Assembly (NCBI GenBank): GCA_013396635.1
Contig: WBMW01003233.1
Location: forward strand, 372,018-436,017
Direction of reading: 5' to 3'
Source: Penelope pileata
Lineage: Eukaryota > Chordata > Aves > Galliformes > Cracidae
DNA: 64,000 nucleotides
Below, piece by piece: positions 36,001-48,335 of the stretch. Position numbers and translations under genes: made by a program. The notes under the pieces were generated by a model that saw nothing but the letters and a program-made list of their open reading frames with translations, was not told where the DNA came from and did no database searches. Within the stretch, counting starts at the first letter, position 1. The number at the start of each line of letters is the position of its first letter.

Positions 36001-38608
36001 TTTTCTCTTCTTCTCATTTAGATAAGTCTTAAGAGTTTCCTGTGTCTCCCTCTACTTACAGAAGGCTTTTGCTATTTACAAAACTTTAATGTTACCTCCC
36101 TTACTACGTGTAACTCATCATTTTTCAGTTTGTCCAGCAAGCTTTTGATGTTCTTTTATCTTATACAGGTACCATGCTGAAAGAGTTTGAAAACATTTCT
36201 CCCTGTTGCCCCCATTGTGTTGTTCAGACACTTCACTCTCATCAGCCGACAGTCTCCAATTAAGTCTCAGCTTACCTGCAGAGAGAAACCGCTACGAGAT
36301 TTCAGGTTTTTAATATTCTTTTGTAACTGTATTTCAAAGCAACGCTAAACAAATCAGTCAGAGAGCATCAGCAAGGCAGTCCACCCACGTTCACAACCTT
36401 TCTTTACCTAATGATAATTACAGATTGTACTACAGACAGCCTTTAATAAACAGCATCAAGTTTAGAAGAAAGACATCTGTAGAGACCCTTCTGTTGCCAT
36501 GGAAATATCTTCAGGCCAAGCTGTCTTTAGCTCTACACATTACCTCCATATTAACCTATTATTATGTTTTTCTTCGGGTATTAGCACAAATTATGGACTA
36601 ACTCACCCCAATCGGATTGTTATGAATGATAATACATCTGACACTGAAAGACTCCAAATAACGAGGAGTTACAAATGCTACAGAAAAGGGTAACTTCCTT
36701 TGCTGCCAGACAAATTGAATACTTGCCTGATGTTGCACAGCTTTTATTCTTGCAAGGTCCTGAATATTTTCAGCTTCCGCTGGCAACCGGTAGCCAGGTC
36801 AAACCAGCAAGAAGCTGAGCCCTACGACCAGAGCTGCAGGTTCTGAAAGCTTGTGAGTAGCTCTCGAGTTGATTTTTTCCTGTTGCTGTAAAAGTCTGGA
36901 TGAAACTTAAGTCATGTCAGCTAAAAACATGAAACATACTATTACTTTTTGACATGACATAATGCAGTAACAGTCACAAATAATAAACACCAACAAATGA
37001 CCTTGAATTTAGATGCTACAGCGATAGGCACTGTGTGTACAGAAGATACCCTCACACAGAGGACCCCAAAACATTTTGCAACTATACACACATAACACCA
37101 GTGAAATGCAGTCACCCAGAGGGTAGAGGTATTAAGAGACTTGCCCACAGCATACAACAGCGAGATCTTTAACACCCACACAGAATCAACAGGATCTCAG
37201 TTTTTAAGCTCTCATCCAGAAGACACCCACACAGACAAGTGCACAGGATTCGACTTACTCATTTCATATAAATGAAGAAAGAAATTAACCTCCGCTGAGA
37301 CGTGAACTATTGGTCTCGAGAAGGGTGAGGGTTCCAAGCTTAAAAATTACATTTTTCTTAATTAACTATGACATTTTGACTGCTTCTCTAAAATTAAATA
37401 GGACATAATTGAAGATGTTCCTTACTCTGACAATATTTCATATTGTCAATAACTTTTAAACAGAAAATCAATCAGAAGAGTTTTCTCTAGTGGCTTGAAT
37501 TGTGACACTTAATTTTTTTTCTACAAATATTTGATCAGAGACCTTTTAAGACATATGTCCACCAAAATACAGACAATATCTTAAGCAAGAACTGAACAAC
37601 ATAATAAAATACATGCAAAATAGATTCAGAAAGGATGTCAGGAAGTACAAAGCTGTGTCTGCCGGTGCTTACCTGGTATGTGAATTGTGTCTGCTTGTAA
37701 AAATGTTGTTAGTGAAGTTTCTCAGATAAAGAAAATCATAACGAAACCATACTCTACAGAATTTTTTTTCTAATACATTTATGTCTGGAAAATGAAGAAA
37801 AAAGAAAAAAAAAAAGATTTTGAGACTAGCCAGAGCCTGACAAGTGACTTAAGATCTATTTTTGAACTGCTGACTCAAGCAAAGTTCACAGAAGTCCTCC
37901 CATAGACCCCAGAAAGCATGCAGTTATTACTCAGAAGTAACATTAAGCACAGTCAACAATTTAAAGACACCTATTTTCATAATGAAAGTTGAGCTTTCCC
38001 CTCTTTTTCCTCATACCTTTCCTTCAATCTCTATTTTATTTCTGTTTGATCTTTTTCCCTCCAACCAAAAATTGTTCCTTCAAATAAGCATATGGATGTA
38101 TTATGTAAAATGAGAAATGCTTGAGAACAGGCTTACAGGATGGAAATCTTCACATCATAACAAGTGGCTTAGCTACCATCAGTGCCAGACACGCAGCCCC
38201 ACAGCCGAGGAATCAGTTCACCACTCCCGTCTCTCTAACCACAGCCCCAGGGTCAGTGCAGACTGACATCAAAGCCTGCTGTTGGGAGAAGCAGCAGTCC
38301 CACCTCCCTGCTGCCCCCAGCTTGCCTCCTCCCTCATGCTGCTGCAGGGACAGTGGCACCAGGGAACTGGCAGGTTGAAAACAGACATTATTCCCCCCAA
38401 AAAAGGATTAATTTTCATTCTCTTTCAGCCCCTCTGATGCCATAGAAACACTCCTGCTAGTGAAAGGGAAGGAGGTTGGGGTCAATCCCATGTGGTCAAG
38501 ACAATGTAGGAGGATGGATGGTATACACTGGCAGCGATGGTGACAATGACATGAAGTGGGTGCATGAGGGTAAGACAAAAGGGCAAGGCCAATGATATCT
38601 CCACTACG

Positions 38609-38644
38609 CTACACTTGATCTCAGCCAAAAGGCCGAGAAGTGAT
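38609..38644 (-). pseudogene. U2 snRNA 5'-end fragment (36 nt) fused to a CR1
   Basis: On the minus strand it begins ATCACTTCTCGGCCTTTTGG and continues to GATCAAGTGTAG. This matches the first 36 nt of vertebrate U2 snRNA, the spliceosomal RNA whose branch-site recognition sequence is inside this stretch, with two transitions (G4 to A and A23 to G). The match stops abruptly after GTGTAG; the rest of U2 is absent. The U2 5' terminal base at 38644 directly meets CR1 sequence in the opposite orientation. It is far too short to be functional, so it is a retro-copied fragment. Confidence 0.85.
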
Positions 38645-39150
38645 GTGTACAGACTGAGACAAGAACTCCTTGAGAGCAGCCCAGCCGAGAAGGACTTCGG
38701 GGATCCTGGTGGACAAAAGGTGGACACCAGCCAGCATTGCACTCTTGCAGCCCAGAAGACCAATGGTGTCCTGGGCTGCATCAGAAGCGGGGTGGCCAGC
38801 AGGGAGAGGGAGGTGATTGTCCCTCTCTACTCTGCCCTTGTGAGGCCCCACCTGGAGCACTGCACCCAGGAAGGATGTGGAGCTGTTGGAACAGGTCCAC
38901 AGGAGGGCCACGAAGATGATGAGAGGGCTGGAGCACCTCTCCTATGATGAAAGGTTGAGGGAGTTGGGATTTTTTAGTTTGGAGAAGAGAAGGCTCTGGG
39001 GAGACCTCATCAGGGCCTGTCAGTACTTGAAGGGAGCTTATAAGCAGGAAAGTGACCAATTTTTTATGCAGGCAGACAGCGGTAAGACAATGGGGAATGA
39101 ATTTAAACTGCAAGCAATTCTATTTAAACCTAGCAATCTATGATTCTATG
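38645..39150 (+). mobile_element. CR1 LINE, 5'-truncated, with internal deletion
   Basis: Starts within CR1 ORF2 (GTACAGACTGAG, then TTGAGAGCAGCCC and GAGAAGGACTTCGGGGATCC). It runs through CCAGAAGACCAATGGTGTCC, GTGAGGCCCCACCTGGAGCA and the YDERLRELGFFSLEKRRLWG block to the 3' end CTATGATTCTATG at 39150. Part of the 3' UTR is deleted near 39110. The 5' end is joined without a gap to the U2 snRNA fragment on its left. Confidence 0.92.
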
Positions 39151-42100
39151 ACATCTGCCTGAAGGGTGAGAGACCTGTGCACTCAGGTCATGTTCAGTGT
39201 TGCCTTCCTCTGTAAGCCCACTGGAAACTGTGAGATCGCGTATGGATCACTTTGTCTTCCCACTGTCTGAGAAATGCTTTCCTGTGTGTTTAAGTTATAT
39301 GATTGTCTAATAACATTTGTGCACAACTCCCCATTCATTCAGTGCTCATGATAAATGGCAATCAGTGAATGAGAGAACAGGCCCTATTTGTTATTCCACT
39401 ATCGCTGATGGCTGTTTGATGCTCTGTTTTCATTTGAATGACGCCACTCAGGCATCTTATGTAAAAGTTTCTCATTAAATTAAAGCTTTCCCATTCATGT
39501 CCCAGAAGACACCATCAGAGTTCATGGTTTACAGAATTCCTCACAGTTGCACAAAGCTAAGAGCCAGGCGCCAACGCTGCACAAACTGAGACCTGGTAGC
39601 ACAGAGGATGCGCTGCCTTTGGGACTCCATGAGTGACGCTTCTTTTCCCAGCAGGGCAAAGGAGTTCTGCATCATTTATCCTGCCAGCCTCTCTGCCTCT
39701 GGAGGAAGCCCTCCTCCAGATGGAAGTGCTACAGGCATGAGGTGTGAAGACTCTACCAAACTAACTGGGTCCAAGGTTCATTCTCCAATTAAAGCAGATA
39801 AGGTAATACTGCCCATGATAAACCATGGATGGAAGCAAAGAAGGATGATGGACACAAACTGCACACCCTCCCCTTTATACTTCATAAGCTGAGAAAGTTA
39901 AACAACTGCATAATAATGGAAAGTCAAGCACAAAGTTTAATTTAAGCTTGGTTAAATACAAATGACACCAGATGAACAGTGGACATAATATGCAGGTAAT
40001 ATTTTTTTTTAATTAAAAAGGAAAATTAAAGATCTCTGCAGATCCTAAACTCAATCCAGTTCCAATTAAGACCAATGAAATAATGAAAAACAATCTAGCT
40101 GCATTTAGCTGTACAGCAAATGATCTCTGATAGCATTTCTGGCTTCACAAACAACGTATCTGCCAAAAACAATGCACTTATTTAAAGAACCCAATAGTAT
40201 TTTCCATATATAAAACAGATTCCTACGATTTCTGAGACTTAAATTTCAAAGTCGGAAAAGAATAGACAAGAATTTTTAAAACAATATACTTTCCAACTAA
40301 TCAAATCCTGAAGAAATGAAAAAGTGACAGTAGGTAAGAGTCAAAGCAAGACGTGCACTAAGAGAATGCCATTTCCTAGGCAAGAGGCTTCACCTTCAAC
40401 AGCTTGGAGCTTCAGAAGAACTAGCCACTTGACATACAGCAGTTGCATAAGTGAGAAGGCTGATGCTAATTAAATCAAGAAATTGCCACAAAAGGTCATG
40501 TTATTTAATATACTATATTCTCAGGCCTTTAAAGAACACTTAACATATGGCACTTCCATTTTTTATGTCAAATTTCACAGACTTTTCTTACATTCTTGAT
40601 ATGAGATCTCTGTTTACGAAGACTTGTGGAAGAACTTGAAATACTGAGTGACAAGGCAGTGACACGTAACGCATGTGGGAACTAATCCATGTCAGGCATG
40701 CACAAACATAACCAGTAAGCTGGTCACACATGCCCATGTAGCTGTTCTGGTGATAACGGGTTATGTTACGGTAGTTCTACTGGGAAACAAGACTTTTTTT
40801 TTCCCCTCAGAGAAGATGCCAGGCTATGGAGTAAGATGCACAACACATTCCTTTAAGTGCTGCGTGGAAGTCAGACACAGGTGAAGCAGAAAAAGACTTG
40901 TGATTTTTCAGGAATTAACTTCACTTACACTGAGGACTTGAATTAAATCATCTTCCCATTTTGGGCAGATGGCTGGGGATCTTAGGCAACGTTTTTGTTT
41001 TAAGCCAACCACAACTTAAAGCATGAAATCTCACTGTAAACTGTATTTTGCATACACAATGAAAGACAGCGCTAATGTTTCAAGAGACCTTGAAGCTACA
41101 GTGGATACTTGTCTGAGAACACCAGCTCAACGATCTTCAGATGTTTCCACATGTAAGGAGTGAGCAGACAGAAAACAGAAAACATCACTGTACTACTGAA
41201 TAAATCCAATGGGCATCATGTAGCTCTAGTTCCCCATGTGGGACTGAACTTCTCCAACTTATCTGATACCTTAATTTCTGCTGATGATCCAGGCACCCAT
41301 TTTACACAGCAGAGTAAAAATCAGGGTGCCAGCGGATAACTGTTTGACTTGTCTTAGCAATGCAAGGTGATTCAGTCAGACGCTGCTATCTAACATTTTA
41401 ATACCCAACCTACTGAAGAAGAATCCCACGTCTCTTGTTTGAAAAAGGTAGGGTAGCGCTGAAAAAATATGCAAAAAGGCTATAAGGATAATTTGAAGTG
41501 AACATTCAAGGATATATAAAGCAGGTAATACATTTTTCGGAATGTATTTCAGAATGTTTCAGAAAAAGATGAATGGAGTGCTATGATAAATGTCAAAATC
41601 CTGACTGACATAGAAACTGCTCTGCACAAGTGCAATTAGCAGACAATAGCTATAAAGTAAGTGGAAAGAAGTAATCTTTCATGTAACACCTACAACTACC
41701 ACATTGCCACAGGTGTTCTAGAGACCAAATAGCATAAATGAGTTTAAAAGTGATTTCACAAGGGAGCGTTCGTTAGTAGCCATTAAACACAAAGGTCCAA
41801 GTACAGCAACGTGCTTAACATCGCCTAAAAATAGCTGACTGACAGCAGTCACGTCCAAAGAAGAATTCCATGACGTGGACCTTTTTCATCTTCTTGTTTT
41901 CCTCACCTGTTGCACACTATACTGGAGCATGTGGCCAAAGATGCCTTTGGCTTGCCTCACCATGGTGGTTACAATACTTCTGAATAGATCGGCCAACAAC
42001 CATTCCAATCTACACAGGCAGATTTAAACCATAAACTCTTCTAATGCACAATATGTTTCACCACATACTCTATATAACAAAGGGTTTGTTTGCTTGCTGA

Positions 42101-45100
42101 CTGTCAATTTAGATCCTATTGCGGATTTTATCACCCCAAATGTCGTGCCTGGTACTCACTCATACGCCATTTGGATAAGGCATACGGAATACAAATCTAA
42201 CCAACAGGTTATAATGCCTTGTCATGTTCTGCAACAATAAAACCATGCAGGAGACAATCTGATCCAAGTGTGAAATGAAAGAACAGTTTCTTCCTTCAGT
42301 ATAGGTTTTCATAATGTTACAATGAACTGCACTCTGAGGGCAGGGCTCACAACACTCAGCTTCCACAGCCTGAAGGTGAGGCTTTTCCAAGGGCTTAGAA
42401 TTCAACAGTTGTCACACAGCAGCAACAAATTTGCAGGCCCAGGTGCTCCCTCACTTTGACCCATTCGCTCCCCTGCTTCACAATGAGGCTATCTAATACC
42501 CTGCTGCTGAAGTCACCCAGGGCATCAAACAGGGAAGCAGATCTACAGAACATTTATTCAGGGGTTGAAGTATTAAAACACAAGAACTGTACTAGGATTT
42601 AGTGAAATACACAGCACTGGTATTTAGGTTTTGAGCACATTTCTATTCTTAGAGTGCAGAAACTTGACACAGGGTCAACACAACACGGTAAAGATGAGAC
42701 TACACATACTGGATGTTGAGCTAACTCTTCCTATTAGAGACACAAAGTTCACTTGAACATCGTCTACTGCAGCATTCATCATACCCTCATAAAAGGGCAA
42801 CAAAACAAATACCTATATTTTGCAAAAGGCACAAACTTCTTGTCCTTATCAGGGTGCAGTGGAAGCAGTTGTTTTCCATCTGTGAATTCTTTACTGACTT
42901 ACAGGCTGGTTAGCCCAGATAAACTCTCATCCATACATCCTCCTCTGACAACTGGATTCAGATAAGGTTCTCCAGCTCAAACTCGACCAGATTAAGATGT
43001 TCAGGGCATTTGTAACAGGAGCGCCTTGCTTGGCCCAGCAGAGCTCAACCTTATTTTCCCTTTTCCTGCTGAGTTTATGAGAGCAACTGAAAGTTATTTT
43101 ACTTCCTCAAGGTCAGGCTTGAAGTGGTGAGTTAACAGTGAACTAAATGATTTACTTGGGAGAAGACACACTCTGAATTCAAAATGAGACCTAGCCTTTA
43201 ACTGAAGCTGGACCATAATGAATATATTTATCTGTAGCTGATATGAAGAGGGTTTATTGCGAGCTTCAGTTTAGGTACTTCTTGCCTACAGCAAATTGAT
43301 AAGGGAATTTTAAGAAATGCCCATAGGAATACATCAACACGCTAAAGATAAACAAAATACTGAGAAGAAATGCATAATGTCTTATTGAAGTCTTATCCAC
43401 ACTGAAGCTCATACTGAAAAACCCTGGACATTGGATTCAACAAACGCTGATGTTCAAAACCTTTGTGCTGTATGAAACAGTAACACTGGATTACCAATAC
43501 CTATATTATTCATACTGATTGCTGATTTCTAAAAGCTGATTTGATCAAGTACCTCCTGCTATTAGGCTGACGACCTTCATTTTTAAGCCATTCCACAGGC
43601 ACAGGGCTCTATCCAATGTAGAACACTGAAATTTCGTGTTCAGCACATCACTTTCAGATTATTAAGCTTCTCATACAAAATTGGGGAGCTTCTTCATTTC
43701 TTTCTTGGGATGTATATCAAGATCACGTACTGATCACTATGCTGTAGTATTATTCATTAATAATGAAAAAAAAAAGAATCTTATGACCATACAATCCATG
43801 ACAGCTTTGTTTGCTGTATCTTGAGCTTGAGCTGTTGAGTCTCCTGTTGTTCCTGCAGGTAGCAGTAACAGCTGGTTTGTTAGACTCAGAAAGAGAGAGA
43901 ATATATTGTGTGGAGTTTGTTTTTTCTTCAAGTCTGTAAGGAAAGGGATCAGTCTTTCTGCTTCTTTGGTGTAAACTTGCAAGTCATCTGCCTAGGGGTT
44001 TTGCTGTCAGTTTTTATATGAGCAAACACAAGTCAGGAGGAGAAACCATTCCCACTTCAGTGTCTCACTAACTCACAGATGAAAACAACCTACTCATGGA
44101 ATACACTGGAGAAAGAAAACACCATGTAGATCAGGTCTCCCTCCTTGAAATTGCTGTTTGAAACTATGTGAAAGAAAAGAATATGCTGTCCAGAGCGCCT
44201 CGGCTCCCAGAAATGTCTAGGTGTAACCAGCAGGGCGTCAAAATAAATAATGACACCATTGTTTCTGTTCAGTCATGCCAGGACGGTATTACTGTTTCAT
44301 GTGAGATAATGATGCAATAAATCTTAACAGATCTGTACCATTGCACTTTTTTTCTTTCATGACATGCTCCAAGATTTCTAGCCTACAGATACATCACCCT
44401 CATAAAGGCCTTGATCCCGCAGTCCTTGTGCGACTCAAAAGGTTGATGTACTCCATTACCAGAAACAGATACATGTAGGCACTATTAGGGACCAGCCTCG
44501 GACATGGCTCGCCATGGTGTTTGAAAACTGCCATTCCTTGGCACGCACAGTCCCTCAGACTCCGAAGAACAGCCTTAACAAACAAAACCAAAAAAAAAAA
44601 AAGGCAGCAGTACACTATGTAGTAAGTCTGTAGAAAGTCCTGTATCATCCTAACAAGGGCTGACTTATTTCACACAATGTAACTTAGAAGTCCCTCACTC
44701 GCCTGCCTCTTTCATCTGTTCAGCACCTGCAAACCACACGATCAAGTACAATGTGCAGATTTTGTCTTTGTGGCATGACTGCAAGCACAACCCATGAGTT
44801 AAGGTAGCACAGATCCAACCCAACAGTTTACTGTCACTTGTTCCCTTCCCTGTACATCCCTTCAGCTCCACATCTGCTCTGGCACTAGTCTGACTCCTCA
44901 GAAAGTTAAAATCATTGCCATTTCTTCCTCCCAAGCTGCTTTTATGCCAGACTGGCAAGCTGAACGAGCTCATCAAGGGGTCCCACAAGTGCCAGTGTCA
45001 GCCCAAGGATGGTAGTGGAAGAGTCAGGGAAGGGGGAGGAGAGGGAAAGCAAAATAAAAGGGACAGCCTTTTCTAAACCAGAGTGCTCAATGACGGACAT

Positions 45101-45163
45101 GGTTTCACTACAACTAATAGTAAGAATTTTACTACAATAAAAACTAAATCTTAAGATTTAGTC
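39151..45163. other. Intron stretch, mostly single-copy
   Basis: No transposon was recognised. 39300-39520 has a conserved-element texture. 43772-43819 is the source-like partner of the insertion at 45164-45205. Short open frames have no family resemblance. Confidence 0.5.
39300..39520. promoter_or_regulatory. Candidate conserved intronic element
   Basis: Repeat-free stretch with GATAAATGGCAATCAGTGAA, CATTTGAATGACGCCACTCA and CTCATTAAATTAAAGC. These words resemble bZIP/AP-1-like (TGACG) and homeodomain sites in vertebrate enhancers. Inference only. Confidence 0.2.
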
Positions 45164-45205
45164 TCCATGACAGCTTTGTTTGCTGTATGGTCATAAGATT
45201 CTTTT
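45164..45205. repeat. Templated insertion: direct plus inverted copy of a sequence 1.37 kb away
   Basis: 45164-45188 is identical to 43795-43819 in direct orientation (25 nt, TCCATGACAGC to GCTGTAT). 45184-45205 is the exact reverse complement of 43772-43793 (22 nt, TGTATGGTCATAAG to TTCTTTT). The two copies overlap by the 5 nt TGTAT. The two source halves are adjacent, so the result looks like one strand switch folding back on the template. It lies between single-copy intron and a CR1 fragment that ends in an N. Confidence 0.9.
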
Positions 45206-45209
45206 ACTT

Positions 45210-45328
45210 TTACTCACCTGGAGTATTGTGTCCAGTTCTGGGGCCCCCAACACAAGAAGGATGTGGAGCTGTTGGAGCGGGTCCAGAGGAGGGCCACGAG
45301 GATGATCAGAGGGCTGGAGCACCTCCCC
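45210..45328 (+). mobile_element. CR1 LINE internal fragment, ending at an assembly N
   Basis: Reads CTCACCTGGAGTATTGTGTC, GGGGCCCCCAACACAAGAAG and GAGCTGTTGGAGCGGGTCCA through GGGCTGGAGCACCTCCCC. This is the conserved C-terminal ORF2 block of CR1 and is close to consensus, so probably young. The 3' UTR and 3' end are absent; the element breaks exactly at the N. Confidence 0.92.
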
Positions 45329-45329
45329 N
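45329..45329. other. Single ambiguous base (N) at a CR1 break
   Basis: One N separating the near-consensus CR1 fragment from unrelated single-copy sequence. The missing CR1 3' part suggests that at least several hundred bases are hidden here. Confidence 0.85.
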
Positions 45330-46692
45330 GTGAGCAGTCATTTTGCCGCTCCTCCAGCACCATCCTAGAGAAGCCACTGCACTCTTCTATTAAGCCAGTT
45401 TGCTAACACAATGTGTTACACTGCCAGAAAAAGTAGAGACCACCCCTTAGAACAACAGAAAGAGTGGGGCCGCTGAGAGAAAGCGGCAAAGGAGCACAAA
45501 CCACATGCACAAATCACAGAGGGCCCTCATCTATCCAGAGGTTCTCCCAACATCCACAGACTGGCTGCTTCCAGTTCCAGAGGCAGCAGGGTAAGAGCAC
45601 ATACCCTGGGAGTGGGAGCACTGCCCTGAAAACAGCTTGCAGTTCTGGATTAAATGCCTTGGAGGTAAGGCAGTGCAACTGCCTTGCACTGCTCATTGCT
45701 CCTGCAAAGGAGCAAAGCAAAAATACAGCATTTCAGATAAAGCTGATTTCACTGACTTTTTTTTCTCCTCCCCTTTTAATAGTTAGGTTTTAGAGAGCTG
45801 CAGACAATATTCAAACAGCACATGCTCAACTTATAGGACACCTGGCTAATCAGGGTTTAGAAATAAGTATAAGAAACATCAGTGTTAAAATCCTCCTCCT
45901 CAGCATTTTCACATTGTGTTAGAAAAGCCAAGAAAGACAAAAAGCAAATATTCTGGTCAGTTATCTAAAGGGTAGACTCAAAACTGTTACTAAGGAAGAC
46001 AGGCTTGCGAAATCCTCATCTGGCTTTCTCAGCTGCTCCAAAAATAATCTACACAGGGTTCACTCCAGCCTGCGGCTGTGGGTTTGCTACTGGCACCCAT
46101 TGCCGCACCACATGCGGATCCTTCCCAAGCTAGCAGATGGGCACAGCAGGGCATGGTAAAGGACTGCAGAAATCTCCAGCAGAGACATTCCCAGCACAGG
46201 GTTTCACAGGGGGCATAGTGAAGGTCAGTTATTACAGATGTAACCTCATTTTTTTTTTTCCACAAGGCATATTTTTCTCTTAAAATTCTCATTCACTAGT
46301 TATTCATTACCCGATTTCTTCTGTAAGAGAAATTGCTTCGTTGGCATGGCAACATTCCCACCCTGAATTTCTATCCCTGTTCCTCCTTTCAGCTCCTGAG
46401 GATGGTGAATACCAACAAATCCATTTCTAGCCTTTCATGCCATTACTGTCTATACCGTATTCCAGCACATGGGCTTGTAATTAAAACGCTACTGGCATCC
46501 ATAGGTATACATGGTGATCTTGTTTTCTGACAAATACTTCCTACAGTGGAGCTGGGGACTGAGCTGCAGTTCAGGAACACGTGCTCAATTTAAGGAGATA
46601 GATGTGAACATACAGGGAAAGTGGTCAGTGCTCAGTTATCAACTTAGATCATACACATTTTGAGATGTAAAATTATGATTCAGGAAAAAAAT
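45330..46692. other. Intron stretch without recognised features
   Basis: Mixed-composition single-copy sequence with short open frames on both strands. No repeat, RNA gene or exon recognised. Confidence 0.55.
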
Positions 46693-47188
46693 ACAGTGTG
46701 CCCTGGCAGCCAAAAGGGCCAAATGTACCCTCAAGTGCACCAGGCCCAGCTCTGCCAGGTGAGGGGAGCAGTTGTCCCACTCTGCTCTGTGCTGTGTGGC
46801 CTCACCTCGAGCACTGGTTGCAGCTTTGGGTGCCACAATGTAAGAAGGGCAATGGCAGCCTACAGCTTCCTCACGAGGGGAGCAGAGGGGCAGCACTGAT
46901 CTCTGCTCTCTGGTGACAGTGACAGGGCCCAAGGGAACAGCATGGAGCTGTGTCAGGGGAGGGTCAGGTTGGGTGTTAGGAAAAGGTTCTGCACCAGAGG
47001 GTGGTCGGGCCCTGGAACAGCTCCCCGGAGCAGTGGTCATAGCCCCAAGCTTCTACAGTTCAAGGAGCGTGTGGACAATGCACTGAGATATAGGGTTTGA
47101 TTTTGGGTAGTCCTGTGTGGAGCCAGGAGCTGTACTTGATGATCCTCGTGGGTCCTTTCCAACTAAGGATATCCTATGATTCTGTGAT
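46693..47188 (+). mobile_element. CR1 LINE, 3' part (CR1-C/F-like subfamily)
   Basis: Begins CAGTGTGCCCTGGCAGCCAA in ORF2, continues with CCAGCTCTGCCAGGTGAGGG and GGGTGCCACAATGTAAGAAG, then TACAGCTTCCTCACGAGGGG and GAGGGTGGTCGGGCCCTGGA, and ends CCTATGATTCTGTGAT. Shares the diagnostic words of the CR1 at 52857-53570. About 130 bp of ORF2 between AATGTAAGAAGG and GGCAGCCTACAGC is deleted relative to that copy. Confidence 0.9.
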
Positions 47189-48335
47189 ATTTTTCCCTTA
47201 AAATGAGAAAGGCAAATCCATCTACTGATATACTACACACATTTTTTCAACAGGAAGTTATTTTAGCATAGCATGAATTCAAAGTATATTGATGATGTAA
47301 TTTGCACTCACCATTAACTACTGGATAACGACAACATGCATCTCTTTAGAGATCATAGAGCTCTATATATCATTTGAGTGGAGTCAAGAAACACTAAAAA
47401 TCAGAGTACACAATCAACAAAAAACCCTTTCATAACATTATTTCATTTAATATTAGCACATAATGAATATTTAAAATTCACATATTCAAAAAAAATCTAG
47501 TTTAATTATTTCCTAGTAGATTTAAAATTAAGAACAAACATTGTATCTGACATGTAACGCATTATTACGCTTTAAGAACTCAGGAAATTTAACCTGGTTG
47601 ATTTCTTCCAATTATTTTAAAGACTTTTATAAACACTTCGATGGCTCTAGAGATTATAGTAGCAGTTTTTATAGATTTAAGGTTTAGTCCTGCATGCTAC
47701 TCTGGTCAAATAGTTTTGGCTTCTTTTCTGTCTGCTGTTTTCAAAGTTTTCTGTCATGAAAATTAATAGCACTTTCCATGCCATACCTACACAGCATGCT
47801 TTAACTTGCAGACCATATAAAACTGTGCATGTTGCAGACCCAACGCTTTCATCAGTTTATACCTACATTCTAACTCGGATCCATTAAATAACTTGAACTT
47901 AGAAAGAAAAACTCTTCAGGGAGTTTTAAGGTGTCCCCCCCCTCCCCAAGGAGTCCTCCTCCAGCTCCGGTTAAGAGCTCAGCCATCTGCATGACAGCAG
48001 AAGAATTAACTGTGGACAGAAGCTTCCCAACCCAATGGCCCGTCCTTCCTTGACAGTGGCCCATACCAAATACTACCAGAAGAATGTAAATTCACTTTTG
48101 AGCATGAGCCTGGGGGCTGGAATTCCCTGGTTTAGAGCTGAAAAAAAATCTAGGGCACAAATACATTTGTAGCCAGAGATTGTACCTATATTTTTGCACC
48201 TAATACCTCTTGAAAAACAAGTCTGTAGAAGGAAAGTCCAATTGTTTTTTCATCAACTTGCAGCTCATAAGACAAGTGTCGTTCTCAGGAGAATGATGTT
48301 TCTTAAGGGGGAAACTAATGGTTGAATTCCAGTGC
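47189..48335. other. Intron stretch without recognised features
   Basis: AT-rich single-copy sequence with a C-run at 47933-47946. Nothing recognised. Confidence 0.6.

Larger units (their letters stand above)
19166..38608. other. Intron stretch, mostly single-copy, about 19 kb
   Basis: No transposon was recognised in this block, which is unusually long for the window. It holds homopolymer runs (T at 21961-21977, 33030-33051 and 33421-33438), a (TAA)n patch at 25402-25417, an AT-rich tract at 26828-27060, a hairpin at 24648-24681 and a 28-bp tandem duplication at 28141-28196. Segments near 29040-29420, 34200-34440, 35085-35250 and 36240-36450 have a conserved-element texture. No open frame resembles a protein family. 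Confidence 0.5.

Noticed and set aside
38609..38644. U2 match as a functional snRNA gene
   Set aside because: Only the first 36 nt are present; the Sm site, 3' stem-loops and promoter elements are absent.
46639..47040. 133-codon minus-strand frame as a gene
   Set aside because: Antisense of the + strand CR1 at 46693-47188.
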